A DNA stretch of 64,000 nucleotides, taken from the NCBI RefSeq assembly GCF_004103715.1, contig NZ_CP035282.1, positions 920,673-984,672 of the forward strand, written 5' to 3'. Each line of letters starts with the position of its first letter. Within the stretch, counting starts at the first letter, position 1. Below the pieces are notes generated by a model. It saw only the letters and a program-made list of their open reading frames with translations. It was not told the origin of the DNA and searched no databases. The translations under genes were made by a program, and so were the position numbers. Below, piece by piece: positions 9,441 through 18,981 of the stretch. The DNA comes from Acidilutibacter cellobiosedens. GTDB lineage: Bacteria; Bacillota; Clostridia; Tissierellales; Acidilutibacteraceae.

Positions 9441-9764
9441 TTGCTTGATGTTTTAACTGAGATAAAAGGAGCAGAAGATACTGCTGATAAAATTGAGGCA
9501 GATGCTCAGTTGAATGCGAAGAAATTGATTAAGTCTACAGAAGAAAAAGCAGATGTAGAAATACAAAATGCAGTAAAGAAAGCTAAAACTATAGAAGAAG
9601 ATATAATAAAAAGAAAGGAAGACGAAGGAAGAAGGGAGGCTGAAATCATACTAAAATCAGCAGAAGAGGAATGTAAAAAAATTAAAGAAATACAAGATGA
9701 CAAAATTGAAAAAGCAGTATCTCTTGTAATTGAGAGGATAGTGAACGGCTATGGCAATAGTTAA
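9441..9764 (+). CDS. ntpF: V-type ATPase peripheral stalk subunit G/H (NtpF)
   Basis: A 107-residue, almost wholly helical, charged coiled-coil protein. It corresponds to the small peripheral-stalk subunit (NtpF of Enterococcus hirae, AhaH of archaea) that pairs with subunit E and holds the stator against rotation. The frame is open from 9426, but GGTGGTGAT lies five bases before the TTG at 9441, giving MLDVLTEIKGAEDTADK, the normal family start. It opens the nine-gene operon and its last 14 bases overlap the gene for subunit I. Confidence 0.88.
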   Translation: MLDVLTEIKGAEDTADKIEADAQLNAKKLIKSTEEKADVEIQNAVKKAKTIEEDIIKRKEDEGRREAEIILKSAEEECKKIKEIQDDKIEKAVSLVIERIVNGYGNS

Positions 9765-11667
9765 AATGAAAAAGATAATAATAGCGGCACCGGAAAGTGA
9801 TAAAGATAGTATGTTGAGTACAATTCAGTCTGAAAATTGTATTGAAATTGTAGATTTAAAAAGCAGTGTCGAGATTGAAGAATTAGATTATACTAAAAGC
9901 GGTAATACTGTAAGCCAAATAGAAGTTGATTTAAATAATATAAAGTTTACATATGATTTCCTTAAGCAGTACAATAAGAAGAAGCATGGAATTTTAGATA
10001 AAAAGGAAACATTAACGGAGAAAGAATTTAAACAATTAGGCAGTTCTTTAAGATGGAAGGATATATATTTGCAGTGTAAGGAAATAAAAGAAAAATTGGA
10101 ATTAAATAAAAATGAAATTTCTAAATTATATTCTCTGATAGAACAATATACTCCGTGGATAAATTTAGATATAAATGATGAAAAACTTAAAGGTTTAAAG
10201 AAAATATCTTATTTTTGGGGAAGTATATCAAAAAAGTTTGAAAACCAGATGTATGATGAGTTGAAAAGTGAATTTAATGATATATACATTGAAAGAATTT
10301 CTGAAAAAGGGCAAAGCATAAATTTGTTTTTATTAGGATATAAGGATGATGAGCATAATATTTCAGATGTGCTGAAGAAATACGGTTTTACAAATAATAA
10401 TTTAAATTTAAGTGATATGCCAAAAGATAAAATAAATGAATTCAATGAGAAGATACACAGCCTTGAGAACGAATGTCAGAAAATGAAAACTAAGGCTGAA
10501 AAATTAGCTGAGGATATCGGCTATATAGAGAAATTGTGCGATTATTTCAGCAGCAAATTGGACAAACAAAAAGTACTGTCAAATCTTATAGAAACAAAAA
10601 AGACTTTTATCCTTGAAGGATGGATTACCGAAAATAATTCGGAAAAAATGAAGTCATTTTTGAAATCTAAATATGAATATATATATATTGAGCTTAAAGA
10701 TGTATCTGAAAGTGACAATCCGCCTATCAAATTAAAAAATAATTTTTTGGTAGAGCCTTTTGAGACCATCACATCCCTTTATGGACTTCCCAATTTTAGC
10801 GAGGTTGATCCTACTCCGGTTCTTACACCCTTTTATATGATATTTTTCGGAATGATGATGGCGGATATAGGATATGGACTGGTTATGATTGCTGCATCAT
10901 TATTTATGCTAAAATTCATTGATATGGCAGATGGAATGAAAAAGATTGTAAAATTAATATTTTATTGTGGATTTCCTACAATCTTGTTTGGCTTTTTATA
11001 TGGAAGTTTCTTTGGAGGTATAATTAGTTTAAAACCATTATGGGTTAGTCCGGTAGACAATACTGTAGAGGTACTGATAGCTTCTCTCGTTATGGGGATA
11101 ATTCATATTTTTACGGGTTTGGGAGTTAAAGCATATATGCTTATCAAAGATAAAAAATACAAAGATGCTTTTTATGATGTTTTTTCTTGGTATGGTCTTA
11201 TAATAGGGCTTATATGTATGCTTTTAAAGGTAGGAGGAAAATTTCCCAAGATATTGGCGGGAGTAAGTGCTTTAGTTCTTTTGTTAACTCAGGGCAGAAA
11301 TAATAAGTCCATAGCAGGGAAATTCTTTGGTGGGCTATATGGTCTTTATGGTATAACGGGATATCTGGGAGATACTCTTTCTTATTCAAGGCTTTTAGCC
11401 TTAGGGCTTTCTTCAGGTCTTATAGGATGGGCTTTTAATATTCTTGTCGGGATGGTTGGAGGCAAGGGATTTGTTTCCATGATATTTGCGGCATTAATAT
11501 TTATAATAGGGCATACTTTCAATATTTTGATAGGAGGTCTGGGGACCTTTGTTCATACATGCAGACTCCAGTATCTTGAATTTTTCGGAAAGTTTTATGA
11601 AGGCGGAGGCAAAGCTTTTTCACCTTTAAAATTCAATACAAAATATGTAAAAATTAAAACAGAATAA
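9751..11667 (+). CDS. ntpI: V-type ATPase subunit I (membrane stator, a-subunit)
   Basis: A 638-residue protein with a cytoplasmic N-terminal half rich in coiled coil (about residues 1-340) and a C-terminal half of seven to eight membrane spans starting near PTPVLTPFYMIFFGMMMADIGYG. It forms the ion half-channels against the c-ring and links to the E/G stalks. Arg547 in DTLSYSRLLALGL is the likely essential arginine; Arg605 lies in the other conserved motif HTCRLQYLEFFGKFYEGGG. Its start overlaps ntpF by 14 bases. Length is normal for bacterial V-ATPases. Confidence 0.95.
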   Translation: MAIVKMKKIIIAAPESDKDSMLSTIQSENCIEIVDLKSSVEIEELDYTKSGNTVSQIEVDLNNIKFTYDFLKQYNKKKHGILDKKETLTEKEFKQLGSSLRWKDIYLQCKEIKEKLELNKNEISKLYSLIEQYTPWINLDINDEKLKGLKKISYFWGSISKKFENQMYDELKSEFNDIYIERISEKGQSINLFLLGYKDDEHNISDVLKKYGFTNNNLNLSDMPKDKINEFNEKIHSLENECQKMKTKAEKLAEDIGYIEKLCDYFSSKLDKQKVLSNLIETKKTFILEGWITENNSEKMKSFLKSKYEYIYIELKDVSESDNPPIKLKNNFLVEPFETITSLYGLPNFSEVDPTPVLTPFYMIFFGMMMADIGYGLVMIAASLFMLKFIDMADGMKKIVKLIFYCGFPTILFGFLYGSFFGGIISLKPLWVSPVDNTVEVLIASLVMGIIHIFTGLGVKAYMLIKDKKYKDAFYDVFSWYGLIIGLICMLLKVGGKFPKILAGVSALVLLLTQGRNNKSIAGKFFGGLYGLYGITGYLGDTLSYSRLLALGLSSGLIGWAFNILVGMVGGKGFVSMIFAALIFIIGHTFNILIGGLGTFVHTCRLQYLEFFGKFYEGGGKAFSPLKFNTKYVKIKTE

Positions 11668-11686
11668 TAAATAAGGAGGAACTATA

Positions 11687-12187
11687 ATGAGCACATTAGT
11701 AAATTTTTTTCAGGAATTCGGAGGGGTATTATTGGCTTTGTTGGCGGCAGTTTTAGCTGCTTTAACATCGGGAATAGGTTCGGCTCGAGGAGTTGGCATC
11801 GTAGGGCAGGCATCCGCAGGATTGATTGCAGAGGAGCCGGAGAAATTTTCTAAAGCTCTTATACTTCAAGTTTTACCGGGTACTCAAGGATTTTATGGTT
11901 TTATTACAGCGTTAATTATTGTTTCCAGAATAGGTTTTCTTTCGGGAGAAGTACAAACATTAACTATTGGACAGGGTTTTTCATTTCTTTTGGCAGCACT
12001 TCCAGTAATATTTGTTGAATATAAGTCGGCAATCTACCAAGCTAATACGGCAGCATCAGGGGTGGAAATATTGGCGAAACAGCCGGAAAGGTTTTTTGAT
12101 GCCGTAATATTTACCGTAATGGTTGAAACTTATGCGGTGCTTGCACTTATAGTATCTGTACTTATGATAGTTAATATAAATCTGTAA
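11687..12187 (+). CDS. ntpK: V-type ATPase rotor subunit K (c-ring proteolipid), sodium-type
   Basis: A 166-residue proteolipid made of two fused hairpins, four membrane spans in all. Aligning it by eye with Enterococcus hirae NtpK, all side chains known to bind sodium there are present: Leu63, Thr66 and Gln67 in QVLPGTQG, Gln118 in AIYQANTAASG, and Glu147 in MVETYA. This supports sodium rather than proton coupling. Glu147 in the second hairpin is the sole membrane carboxylate in the usual place. The residues EYK (111-113) are unusually charged where E. hirae has small or apolar residues. GGAGG precedes the ATG. Confidence 0.93.
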   Translation: MSTLVNFFQEFGGVLLALLAAVLAALTSGIGSARGVGIVGQASAGLIAEEPEKFSKALILQVLPGTQGFYGFITALIIVSRIGFLSGEVQTLTIGQGFSFLLAALPVIFVEYKSAIYQANTAASGVEILAKQPERFFDAVIFTVMVETYAVLALIVSVLMIVNINL

Positions 12188-12200
12188 GGAGATATATAAT

Positions 12201-12800
12201 ATGGCTGAAATTGATAGCTTGAAAAATAGAATATTGAAGGAAAGCAAGGATAAGGCTGAGGCTAAGGAAAGGGAAGCAGAAGCTCAAGTTCGGGAAATGC
12301 TGAAAGAATCGGAAGAAAAAATACAGGTTATATTAAATGACGGAAAAATTAAAGGAGAAAAAGAAGGAGATGCATTAAAAAATAGAATAATTTCAAAAGC
12401 ACACATGGACTACAAAAATATGATTCTTGAAGCGAAGCAGGAAGCCTTAGAGAAGATTTTTGAACTTGTTTTACAGAGAATTAAAGAAATGAATAAGGAA
12501 GATTATACTCATTTTTTGGAAAGACTTCTTATACATAATACGGAGACAGGAACAGAAGAGGTTATATTGTCCAAAAATGATGAAGAAGGAATAGATGCGG
12601 AACTGCTGAATAAGGTAAATAAAGAGCTTATTTCTCAGGGAAAAGAAGGAAAATTGATACTGAAAGGTTATAGAGATAGTATAAGTTCAGGGTTTATTCT
12701 TCAAAGAGACGGTATAGAAATTAACTGCTCTCCAAAGTCACAGCTCAGATTATTAAGGGACAACCTTGAAGAAGAATTAGTGGATATTCTTTTTAAATAA
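12201..12800 (+). CDS. ntpE: V-type ATPase peripheral stalk subunit E
   Basis: A 199-residue protein with a long charged N-terminal helix (about residues 1-90) and a globular C-terminal domain, as in subunit E of bacterial and archaeal V-ATPases. Together with NtpF it forms the outer stalk linking the catalytic head to subunit I. AAGGAG precedes its ATG; it follows ntpK by 13 bases. The sequence is weakly conserved in this family, so the assignment rests partly on its place between ntpK and ntpC. Confidence 0.88.
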   Translation: MAEIDSLKNRILKESKDKAEAKEREAEAQVREMLKESEEKIQVILNDGKIKGEKEGDALKNRIISKAHMDYKNMILEAKQEALEKIFELVLQRIKEMNKEDYTHFLERLLIHNTETGTEEVILSKNDEEGIDAELLNKVNKELISQGKEGKLILKGYRDSISSGFILQRDGIEINCSPKSQLRLLRDNLEEELVDILFK

Positions 12801-12826
12801 GTATACCTCTTAAGGAGGATTGTATA

Positions 12827-13819
12827 ATGGATAATAGTATTTTTATTAATAGTATCAGCCATATGAGAGTTCTGGAAGCAAGGATGTTCAGCAAAGCAAA
12901 GCTTGATTCCTTAGTAGATTCAGAGGACTTTTCAGACTGTGTAAGGATGCTTCAGAATTCTTATTATGGGAAATATGTAAATATGATTTCTTATGAGAAA
13001 GGGTTAAAGTTAGCTGTTGAAGATTTCTATAAGGATATGTATAAGCTTTTTCCTTTAAGAGAAGTAGTGGATATAATGGCTGTAAAATATGACAATCACA
13101 ATCTAAAGGCAATTATAAAGGGAGAAATTTATAAAAAAGATTTTCGGGATATGATTATTGATGCTGGGAGCATTCCTGTGGATGTTTTAATGAATGGAAT
13201 AAAAAAGAGAAATTTTGCTGATATACCGGAAACAATTTCATTGATGATAGAAAGAATATTTGACAGTTATAATCATAAAAAAAATCCTCAGGATATTGAT
13301 ATGGAAATAGATAAAGAAATTTATAAATACATGTTTCAAATAGCTGAAAAAAGTGAGATGCCGTATCTTTTTGATTTTACTAAATGTTCGATAGATTTAT
13401 CTAATATAAGAATGTTTATTAGAATAAAGGCCCAAGGGAAAGGAGAGGAATTTTTAAAGAGAGCTTTTATATATGGAGGAAAATTGAATTTAGATCTGTT
13501 TGTATCCTACATAAATGAGCCGCTAGTTAGATTTTCAGATAAGATCATGTATACTCCATATGGAAAATGGTCTGAAGGATGTATAAAAAAATATATCGAA
13601 ACTAAAGACTTGTCATTAATAGATAAGTTCAGTGATGACTTCATGACTAATTATTTAAAGAAAGCAAAGCTGATAAGCTTTGGGCCGGAACCAATTATTG
13701 CATATATATTTGCAAAGGAAAATGAAATTAAGGCTGTGAGAATAATTTTAACAGGTAAAAAGAACGGTGTAGACCCGGATATTATAAAAGAAAGGCTGCG
13801 TGAAAGATATTATGTATAA
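12827..13819 (+). CDS. ntpC: V-type ATPase subunit C (central stalk-ring connector)
   Basis: A 330-residue soluble protein of the V-ATPase C/d family, a funnel-like helical subunit that sits on the c-ring and receives the D-F shaft. The N-terminal RVLEARMFSKAKLDSLVD region and the later NIRMFIRIKAQGK repeat-like helices fit the three-fold helical bundle architecture. AAGGAGG precedes the ATG. Its last codons overlap the start of the subunit F gene. Confidence 0.9.
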   Translation: MDNSIFINSISHMRVLEARMFSKAKLDSLVDSEDFSDCVRMLQNSYYGKYVNMISYEKGLKLAVEDFYKDMYKLFPLREVVDIMAVKYDNHNLKAIIKGEIYKKDFRDMIIDAGSIPVDVLMNGIKKRNFADIPETISLMIERIFDSYNHKKNPQDIDMEIDKEIYKYMFQIAEKSEMPYLFDFTKCSIDLSNIRMFIRIKAQGKGEEFLKRAFIYGGKLNLDLFVSYINEPLVRFSDKIMYTPYGKWSEGCIKKYIETKDLSLIDKFSDDFMTNYLKKAKLISFGPEPIIAYIFAKENEIKAVRIILTGKKNGVDPDIIKERLRERYYV

Positions 13820-14135
13820 GATAGGTGTCGTAGGCGAAAAGGATATAGTAACGGCTTTTCTTGCTCTTGGGATTACGATAAAGCCTGTGGAAAATTCCGG
13901 GGAAGCGGTAAAAGCTGTGAATAATATGGCGAAAGATGGATACGGACTGATATTTGTAACTGAAACTATGGCACAGAATATGAAAGAAACTATAGAAAGG
14001 TATAAAAGCGAGATGCTCCCTGGAATTATTCTTATACCAGGAGTTCAAGGAAGCCTTGGAATAGGTCTTGAGGCAATAAAAGACAATGTAGAAAAAGCAG
14101 TAGGAGTTGATATTTTAACAAAGAAAGAAGGTTGA
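13812..14135 (+). CDS. ntpG: V-type ATPase subunit F (NtpG)
   Basis: A 107-residue Rossmann-like protein of the central shaft, which binds subunit D. I choose the ATG at 13812, giving [20 protein letters not shown], the standard family start; an in-frame GTG at 13800 would add four residues. It begins inside the last codons of ntpC in another frame, so translation is likely coupled. The VTETMAQNM and [14 protein letters not shown] segments are typical. Confidence 0.92.
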   Translation: MYKIGVVGEKDIVTAFLALGITIKPVENSGEAVKAVNNMAKDGYGLIFVTETMAQNMKETIERYKSEMLPGIILIPGVQGSLGIGLEAIKDNVEKAVGVDILTKKEG

Positions 14136-14139
14136 TGAT

Positions 14140-15903
14140 TTGAGTAATGGAAGGGTTGTTAAAATTTCAGGGCCTCTGGTTATAGCAGAGGGAATGGATG
14201 GATCGAAGATGTTCGATGTTGTCAGAGTAGGGAAGGCAAAATTAATTGGTGAGATAATAGAGATGAGGGGAGATAAAGCATCCATACAAGTATATGAGGA
14301 AACTTCCGGTTTAAAACCGGGAGAAGACGTTGTATCCTCCGGTTATCCCCTTAGTGCAGAATTAGGGCCCGGCCTTATTGAAGGAATATTTGACGGGATA
14401 CAAAGACCTCTTAGAGATATAGCTGAGATAGCAGGGAGTTTTATTTCAAGGGGAATAGATGTAGTATCCCTTGACAGAAATAAAAAATGGCATTTTCATC
14501 CTGTAAAAAAGCCGGGAGACCATGTGGTGCCGGGAGATGTTATAGGAACGGTACAGGAAACTTCAATAGTGGAGCATAAGATAATGATTCCCTATGGGAT
14601 AGAAGGAGAGTTAGTTGAGATAAACGAAGGAGATTATACAATTATAGAGCCTGTCGGTAAGATCAGAGTTAAAAGCGGAGAAATAAAGGATGTTATAATG
14701 CTGCAGAAATGGCCTGTAAGGAAGGGAAGACCATATAAAAGCAAACTTGCACCTGAGGAGCCTATGATTACGGGACAGAGAATAATAGATACATTTTTTC
14801 CTGTAGCAAAGGGAGGAACTGCCTGCGTTCCGGGACCTTTCGGAAGCGGAAAAACCGTTGTTCAGCATCAGCTGGCGAAATGGGCAGATGCGGAAATAGT
14901 TGTTTATGTAGGCTGCGGTGAGAGGGGCAACGAGATGACGGATGTTCTGATGGAATTTCCGCAGCTTAAAGATCCTAAATCCGGAGAAGCATTGATGAAA
15001 AGGACGGTACTTATTGCCAATACTTCCAATATGCCTGTTGCTGCCCGTGAAGCTTCAATATATACGGCTATTACTATAGCTGAATATTTTAGAGATATGG
15101 GGTATTCTGTTGCTCTTATGGCAGATTCTACATCAAGATGGGCTGAGGCCCTTCGTGAGATGTCGGGGCGTCTTGAAGAGATGCCAGGTGAAGAAGGTTA
15201 TCCTGCTTATTTGTCGTCGAGACTTGCCGAGTTTTATGAAAGAGCAGGTAAGGTTATATGTCTTGGAGATGATGACAGAAAGGGAGCATTGACTGTTGTG
15301 GGAGCAGTGTCTCCTCCTGGAGGAGATTTGTCTGAACCGGTAGTTCAAGCAACTCTGAAAATAGTTAAAGTGTTTTGGGGACTTGATTCTAATCTTGCCT
15401 ATAAAAGACATTTTCCGGCTATAAATTGGCTTTTAAGCTATTCACTTTATCTTGATAAAATTGGTGAGTGCATAGAAAAATCAGGAGCCGAAGGATGGAT
15501 GAAATTAACAAGGGATGCAATGAAGGTTCTTCATGAGGAATCGGAGCTAAATGAAATTGTTAGATTAGTCGGAATAGATTCACTGTCACAAGAGGATAAA
15601 CATACTTTAGAATCGTCAAGATCTTTGAGAGAAGATTATCTTCATCAAAATGCCTTTGATGATATAGACACTTATACATCTATTAAAAAACAGTATAAAA
15701 TATTAAAGCTGATAATGGACTTTTATTCTCTCGGACAAAAAGCTATCAAAAATGGAGTTCCTTTCGATAAAATTGCTTCTTTACCCATTAGAAATGAAAT
15801 ATCCAGAGCAAAATATATTCCAGAGAATAATATTGAAAAAATTGATGAAATGGATTTATCCCTCAGACAGGAAATAGAAGATTTGATGGAGGGGAGAGTA
15901 TAA
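14140..15903 (+). CDS. ntpA: V-type ATPase catalytic subunit A
   Basis: The 587-residue catalytic subunit of the V1 head. The P-loop is GPFGSGKT at residues 232-239, followed by the catalytic glutamate region [12 protein letters not shown] and the Walker B stretch [18 protein letters not shown]. The long non-homologous insertion of A subunits is present after the N-terminal barrel (about residues 110-185). Translation starts at a TTG at 14140 with AAAGAAGG upstream, four bases after the subunit F stop. It probably works reversibly, pumping ions at the expense of ATP or making ATP from an ion gradient. Confidence 0.97.
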   Translation: MSNGRVVKISGPLVIAEGMDGSKMFDVVRVGKAKLIGEIIEMRGDKASIQVYEETSGLKPGEDVVSSGYPLSAELGPGLIEGIFDGIQRPLRDIAEIAGSFISRGIDVVSLDRNKKWHFHPVKKPGDHVVPGDVIGTVQETSIVEHKIMIPYGIEGELVEINEGDYTIIEPVGKIRVKSGEIKDVIMLQKWPVRKGRPYKSKLAPEEPMITGQRIIDTFFPVAKGGTACVPGPFGSGKTVVQHQLAKWADAEIVVYVGCGERGNEMTDVLMEFPQLKDPKSGEALMKRTVLIANTSNMPVAAREASIYTAITIAEYFRDMGYSVALMADSTSRWAEALREMSGRLEEMPGEEGYPAYLSSRLAEFYERAGKVICLGDDDRKGALTVVGAVSPPGGDLSEPVVQATLKIVKVFWGLDSNLAYKRHFPAINWLLSYSLYLDKIGECIEKSGAEGWMKLTRDAMKVLHEESELNEIVRLVGIDSLSQEDKHTLESSRSLREDYLHQNAFDDIDTYTSIKKQYKILKLIMDFYSLGQKAIKNGVPFDKIASLPIRNEISRAKYIPENNIEKIDEMDLSLRQEIEDLMEGRV

Positions 15904-15904
15904 A

Positions 15905-17287
15905 ATGGTTAAGGAATATAAAACAATAAAAGAAGTTGCAGGACCTTTGATGATTGTGGATATGGTAGAAGATGCGGCCTATGATGAGTTAGTTGAAATT
16001 GAAACCCAGTCGGGAGAAGTGAGAAGAGGGCGAGTTCTTGAAATAAATGGAAATAAAGCATTGATTCAGCTTTTTGAAAGTTCCATGGGAATAAATTTAA
16101 AGAACAGCAAAGTGAGATTTCTTGGGAAATCCCTTGAACTTGGAGTTTCCATAGATATGCTCGGAAGAATATTTGACGGCTTAGGCAGGCCAAAGGATGG
16201 AGGGCCTAAAATAATCCCTGACAAAAGAGTAGATGTTGAGGGAGAACCTATAAATCCGGTTTCAAGAGATTATCCTTCGGAATTTATACAAACGGGAATA
16301 TCTGCAATAGATGGGTTAAATACATTGGTAAGAGGACAAAAACTTCCTATATTTTCAGGCTCGGGTCTTCCTCATTCTCGCCTTGCTGCTCAAATAGCAA
16401 GACAGGCAAAAGTTTTAGGTTCTGAAAGTGAATTTGCCGTTGTATTTGCAGCTATGGGAATAACATTTGAGGAAGCAAATTTTTTTATGGAAGATTTTAA
16501 GAAAACGGGAGCCATAAACAGGGCGGTTTTGTTTGTAAACCTTGCCGATGATCCTCCGATTGAAAGAATTGCAACTCCGAGAATGGCACTTACATGTGCA
16601 GAATATTTAGCATATGAAAAGGACATGCATGTTTTAGTTATAATGACAGATATGACAAATTATGCAGAGGCTTTAAGAGAAATTTCCGCAGCCAGAAAAG
16701 AAGTACCGGGAAGAAGAGGCTATCCGGGGTATCTATATACAGATCTTTCTACTTTGTATGAAAGGGCAGGAAGAATAATCGGGAAAAAAGGCTCAATAAC
16801 TCAGATACCTATTCTTACGATGCCGGAAGATGACATAACCCATCCTATTCCGGATCTTACGGGGTATATAACGGAAGGACAGATAATATTAAGCCGTGAA
16901 CTTTACAGAAAGGGAATTATACCTCCGGTTAATGTTCTTCCATCTCTTTCGAGGCTGAAAGATAAGGGTATAGGTAAAGGAAAAACAAGGGAGGATCATG
17001 CAGATACTATGAACCAATTATTTGCAGCTTATGCTCAAGGAAAGCAGTCTAAGGAGTTGGCTATAGTATTGGGAGAATCGGCTTTGTCTGATATGGATAA
17101 GATATATGCTAAATTTGCCGATGAATTTGAAAATAGATATGTTTCTCAGGGAGAATATGAGGAAAGAAGCATAGAAGAGACTTTAAACCTTGGATGGGAA
17201 CTTCTCAGAATGATTCCTGTTTCAGAACTAAAGAGAATAAAAGATGAATATATAGAGAAGTATCTCCGAAAGGATGAGAAAGAATGA
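15905..17287 (+). CDS. ntpB: V-type ATPase regulatory subunit B
   Basis: A 460-residue non-catalytic head subunit. It has the nucleotide-fold core but the P-loop is replaced by [15 protein letters not shown], which is characteristic of B subunits. The motif [24 protein letters not shown] contributes to the inter-subunit nucleotide site. It starts one base after the ntpA stop, with GGAGGGGAG upstream, and its stop overlaps the ntpD start by four bases. Confidence 0.97.
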   Translation: MVKEYKTIKEVAGPLMIVDMVEDAAYDELVEIETQSGEVRRGRVLEINGNKALIQLFESSMGINLKNSKVRFLGKSLELGVSIDMLGRIFDGLGRPKDGGPKIIPDKRVDVEGEPINPVSRDYPSEFIQTGISAIDGLNTLVRGQKLPIFSGSGLPHSRLAAQIARQAKVLGSESEFAVVFAAMGITFEEANFFMEDFKKTGAINRAVLFVNLADDPPIERIATPRMALTCAEYLAYEKDMHVLVIMTDMTNYAEALREISAARKEVPGRRGYPGYLYTDLSTLYERAGRIIGKKGSITQIPILTMPEDDITHPIPDLTGYITEGQIILSRELYRKGIIPPVNVLPSLSRLKDKGIGKGKTREDHADTMNQLFAAYAQGKQSKELAIVLGESALSDMDKIYAKFADEFENRYVSQGEYEERSIEETLNLGWELLRMIPVSELKRIKDEYIEKYLRKDEKE

Positions 17288-17916
17288 GATTGAATGTAAA
17301 TCCGACAAGAATGGAACTTACTAACCTTAAAAAAAGGCTTAATGTAGCAGAGAAAGGCCATAAACTCTTAAAGGATAAACAAGACGAGCTTATGAAAAAA
17401 TTTATTGATATGATCAGGCTGAACAATGACCTTAGAGTAAAGGTTGAAAATGAACTTTCTCAATCTTTGAAGGATTTCATGATGGCAAAAGCTGTTATGG
17501 GAACAGAAGTTCTTGAGGAATCCATAATGATTCCTATTGAAGAAATAAGCCTTGACATATCTAAGAAAAATATAATGGGTGTTAGTGTTCCTGAAATGAA
17601 TTTTGTAAAAAAAGGTAAAGACAATTTTAGTATTTATCCCTATGGTTTTGTTCAGACTACCGGAGAACTGGATATGGCAATAAAAAAATTTTATGATATC
17701 CTTCCCTCTTTACTTCGATTGGCCGAAATAGAGAAATCATGCCAGCTTATGGCAGATGAAATCGAAAAGACAAGAAGAAGAGTCAACGCATTGGAATATA
17801 TAATGATACCCCAATTAGAAGAAACTATAAAATATATAACTATGAAGTTGGAAGAAAATGAAAGAGGAAACATCGTAAGGCTTATGAAAGTTAAATTAAT
17901 AATAGAAAATGAATAG
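17284..17916 (+). CDS. ntpD: V-type ATPase subunit D (central shaft)
   Basis: A 210-residue protein of two long helices with a short middle domain, the rotating axle of the V1 head. The N terminus [20 protein letters not shown] and the C-terminal [16 protein letters not shown] are hallmark segments of the D family. It is the last gene of the operon and is followed by a strong terminator. Confidence 0.95.
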   Translation: MRLNVNPTRMELTNLKKRLNVAEKGHKLLKDKQDELMKKFIDMIRLNNDLRVKVENELSQSLKDFMMAKAVMGTEVLEESIMIPIEEISLDISKKNIMGVSVPEMNFVKKGKDNFSIYPYGFVQTTGELDMAIKKFYDILPSLLRLAEIEKSCQLMADEIEKTRRRVNALEYIMIPQLEETIKYITMKLEENERGNIVRLMKVKLIIENE

Positions 17917-17930
17917 TTTTGAAGGTAATT

Positions 17931-17979
17931 AAAAAGTAACTTTTGCTTTTTATTTAATATGGCGGAAGTTACTTTTTTT
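17931..17979 (+). terminator. Terminator of the V-ATPase operon
   Basis: A perfect 12-bp stem (AAAAAGTAACTT at 17931-17942 with 17966-17977), a 23-base loop and a run of seven T. Confidence 0.85.
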
Positions 17980-17993
17980 AGGTTGATATCGTA

Positions 17994-18021
17994 TTGAGAT
18001 GAAGTTTATTTGTGATATAAT
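17994..18021 (+). promoter_or_regulatory. Promoter of the MTAP/PNP-family gene
   Basis: TTGAGA at 17994-17999, 16-base spacer, TATAAT at 18016-18021 within the extended form TTGTGATATAAT (18010-18021). The same 12-mer occurs upstream of mtaD and of the aminopeptidase P gene. Confidence 0.65.
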
Positions 18022-18067
18022 GGTTATAGTATGAGAATATTTCTATTCTTTGGGAGGAAAGAGGATT

Positions 18068-18841
18068 ATGTTAAAGGCTATAATTGGTGGTACGGGAGTA
18101 TATGATATAGGGGATAAAATGAGTGAAAAAGCTGTGTGGACTGAATATGGTGAAGTTTTAATAGATGTAGTGGAAGTTCAGGATGAGGAAATAGCTTTTT
18201 TAGCAAGGCATGGTAAAAATCATTCTGTTCCTCCTCACTTGATAAATTACAGGGCAAATATGAAGGCACTGAAAAAGGTCGGAGTAAAATATGTATATTC
18301 GACGGCAGCCGTAGGTTCAATGAATGAGAAATATAAACCGGGCAGCATAGTAGTAATTAAAGATTTTATGGATTTTACAAAATCGAGACCCTCTACTTTT
18401 TATGAAGGCAAAGAAAAGGGAGTAGTTCATGTCGATATGAGGGAACCCTACTGTAGAAATTTAATAAAACTTTTCTATGAGGAAGCAAAGAAAGAAAATC
18501 TTCCTATTGCTGGAGAAGGAGTTTATGTATGTACTGAAGGTCCGAGATTTGAAACCGCTAGTGAGATTAAAATGTATAAGTCCTTAGGAGGAGATGTAGT
18601 AGGTATGACTAATGTTCCGGAAGTAGTTTTGGCAAAGGAATTAGGAATGTGCTATAGTACTGTAGGGATTGTAACAAATTGGTGCAGCGGAATAGATAAT
18701 CTTGATACGGCAATCCATGATATTTCTCAGGCAATAGGAGATAAGAAGGAAAAAATAACAAAGATATTTACAGAAATATTTAAAAGAGAATTGGATCAGG
18801 AAAACTGTAAATGTAATAAATCTTTTATTAGATTAAAATAG
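18068..18841 (+). CDS. MTAP/PNP-family phosphorylase, probable methylthioinosine or purine nucleoside phosphorylase
   Basis: A 257-residue enzyme of the trimeric purine nucleoside phosphorylase family, usually annotated as methylthioadenosine phosphorylase (mtnP). Visible elements are IGGTGVYDIG at the start, LARHGKNHSVPPHLINYRAN, and VGMTNVPEVVLAKELG with the sugar-binding methionine. At the base-recognition loop it has TNWCSG with Asn204, where human MTAP uses aspartates to read the 6-amino group of adenine; asparagine at the corresponding place in PNP reads 6-oxopurines. With mtaD nearby, phosphorolysis of methylthioinosine is my preferred guess. The start is the ATG at 18068, with GAGG just upstream; the frame extends to 18050. 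Confidence 0.82.
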   Translation: MLKAIIGGTGVYDIGDKMSEKAVWTEYGEVLIDVVEVQDEEIAFLARHGKNHSVPPHLINYRANMKALKKVGVKYVYSTAAVGSMNEKYKPGSIVVIKDFMDFTKSRPSTFYEGKEKGVVHVDMREPYCRNLIKLFYEEAKKENLPIAGEGVYVCTEGPRFETASEIKMYKSLGGDVVGMTNVPEVVLAKELGMCYSTVGIVTNWCSGIDNLDTAIHDISQAIGDKKEKITKIFTEIFKRELDQENCKCNKSFIRLK

Positions 18842-18913
18842 GTTTTCTCATCGGTTGCAAAAAATAAATTTAAAATATTTTTTGTTGAAAACATTATCCT
18901 CTGAAATATCACC

Positions 18914-18942
18914 TTGACTTTTTCATGGTAAAGAGATAAAAT
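18914..18942 (+). promoter_or_regulatory. Promoter of glnA
   Basis: TTGACT at 18914-18919, 17-base spacer, TAAAAT at 18937-18942. I saw no GlnR-type operator near it. Confidence 0.7.
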
Positions 18943-18981
18943 TAAAAAATATTTATTGAAATATGAATAAGGAGGATCAGC

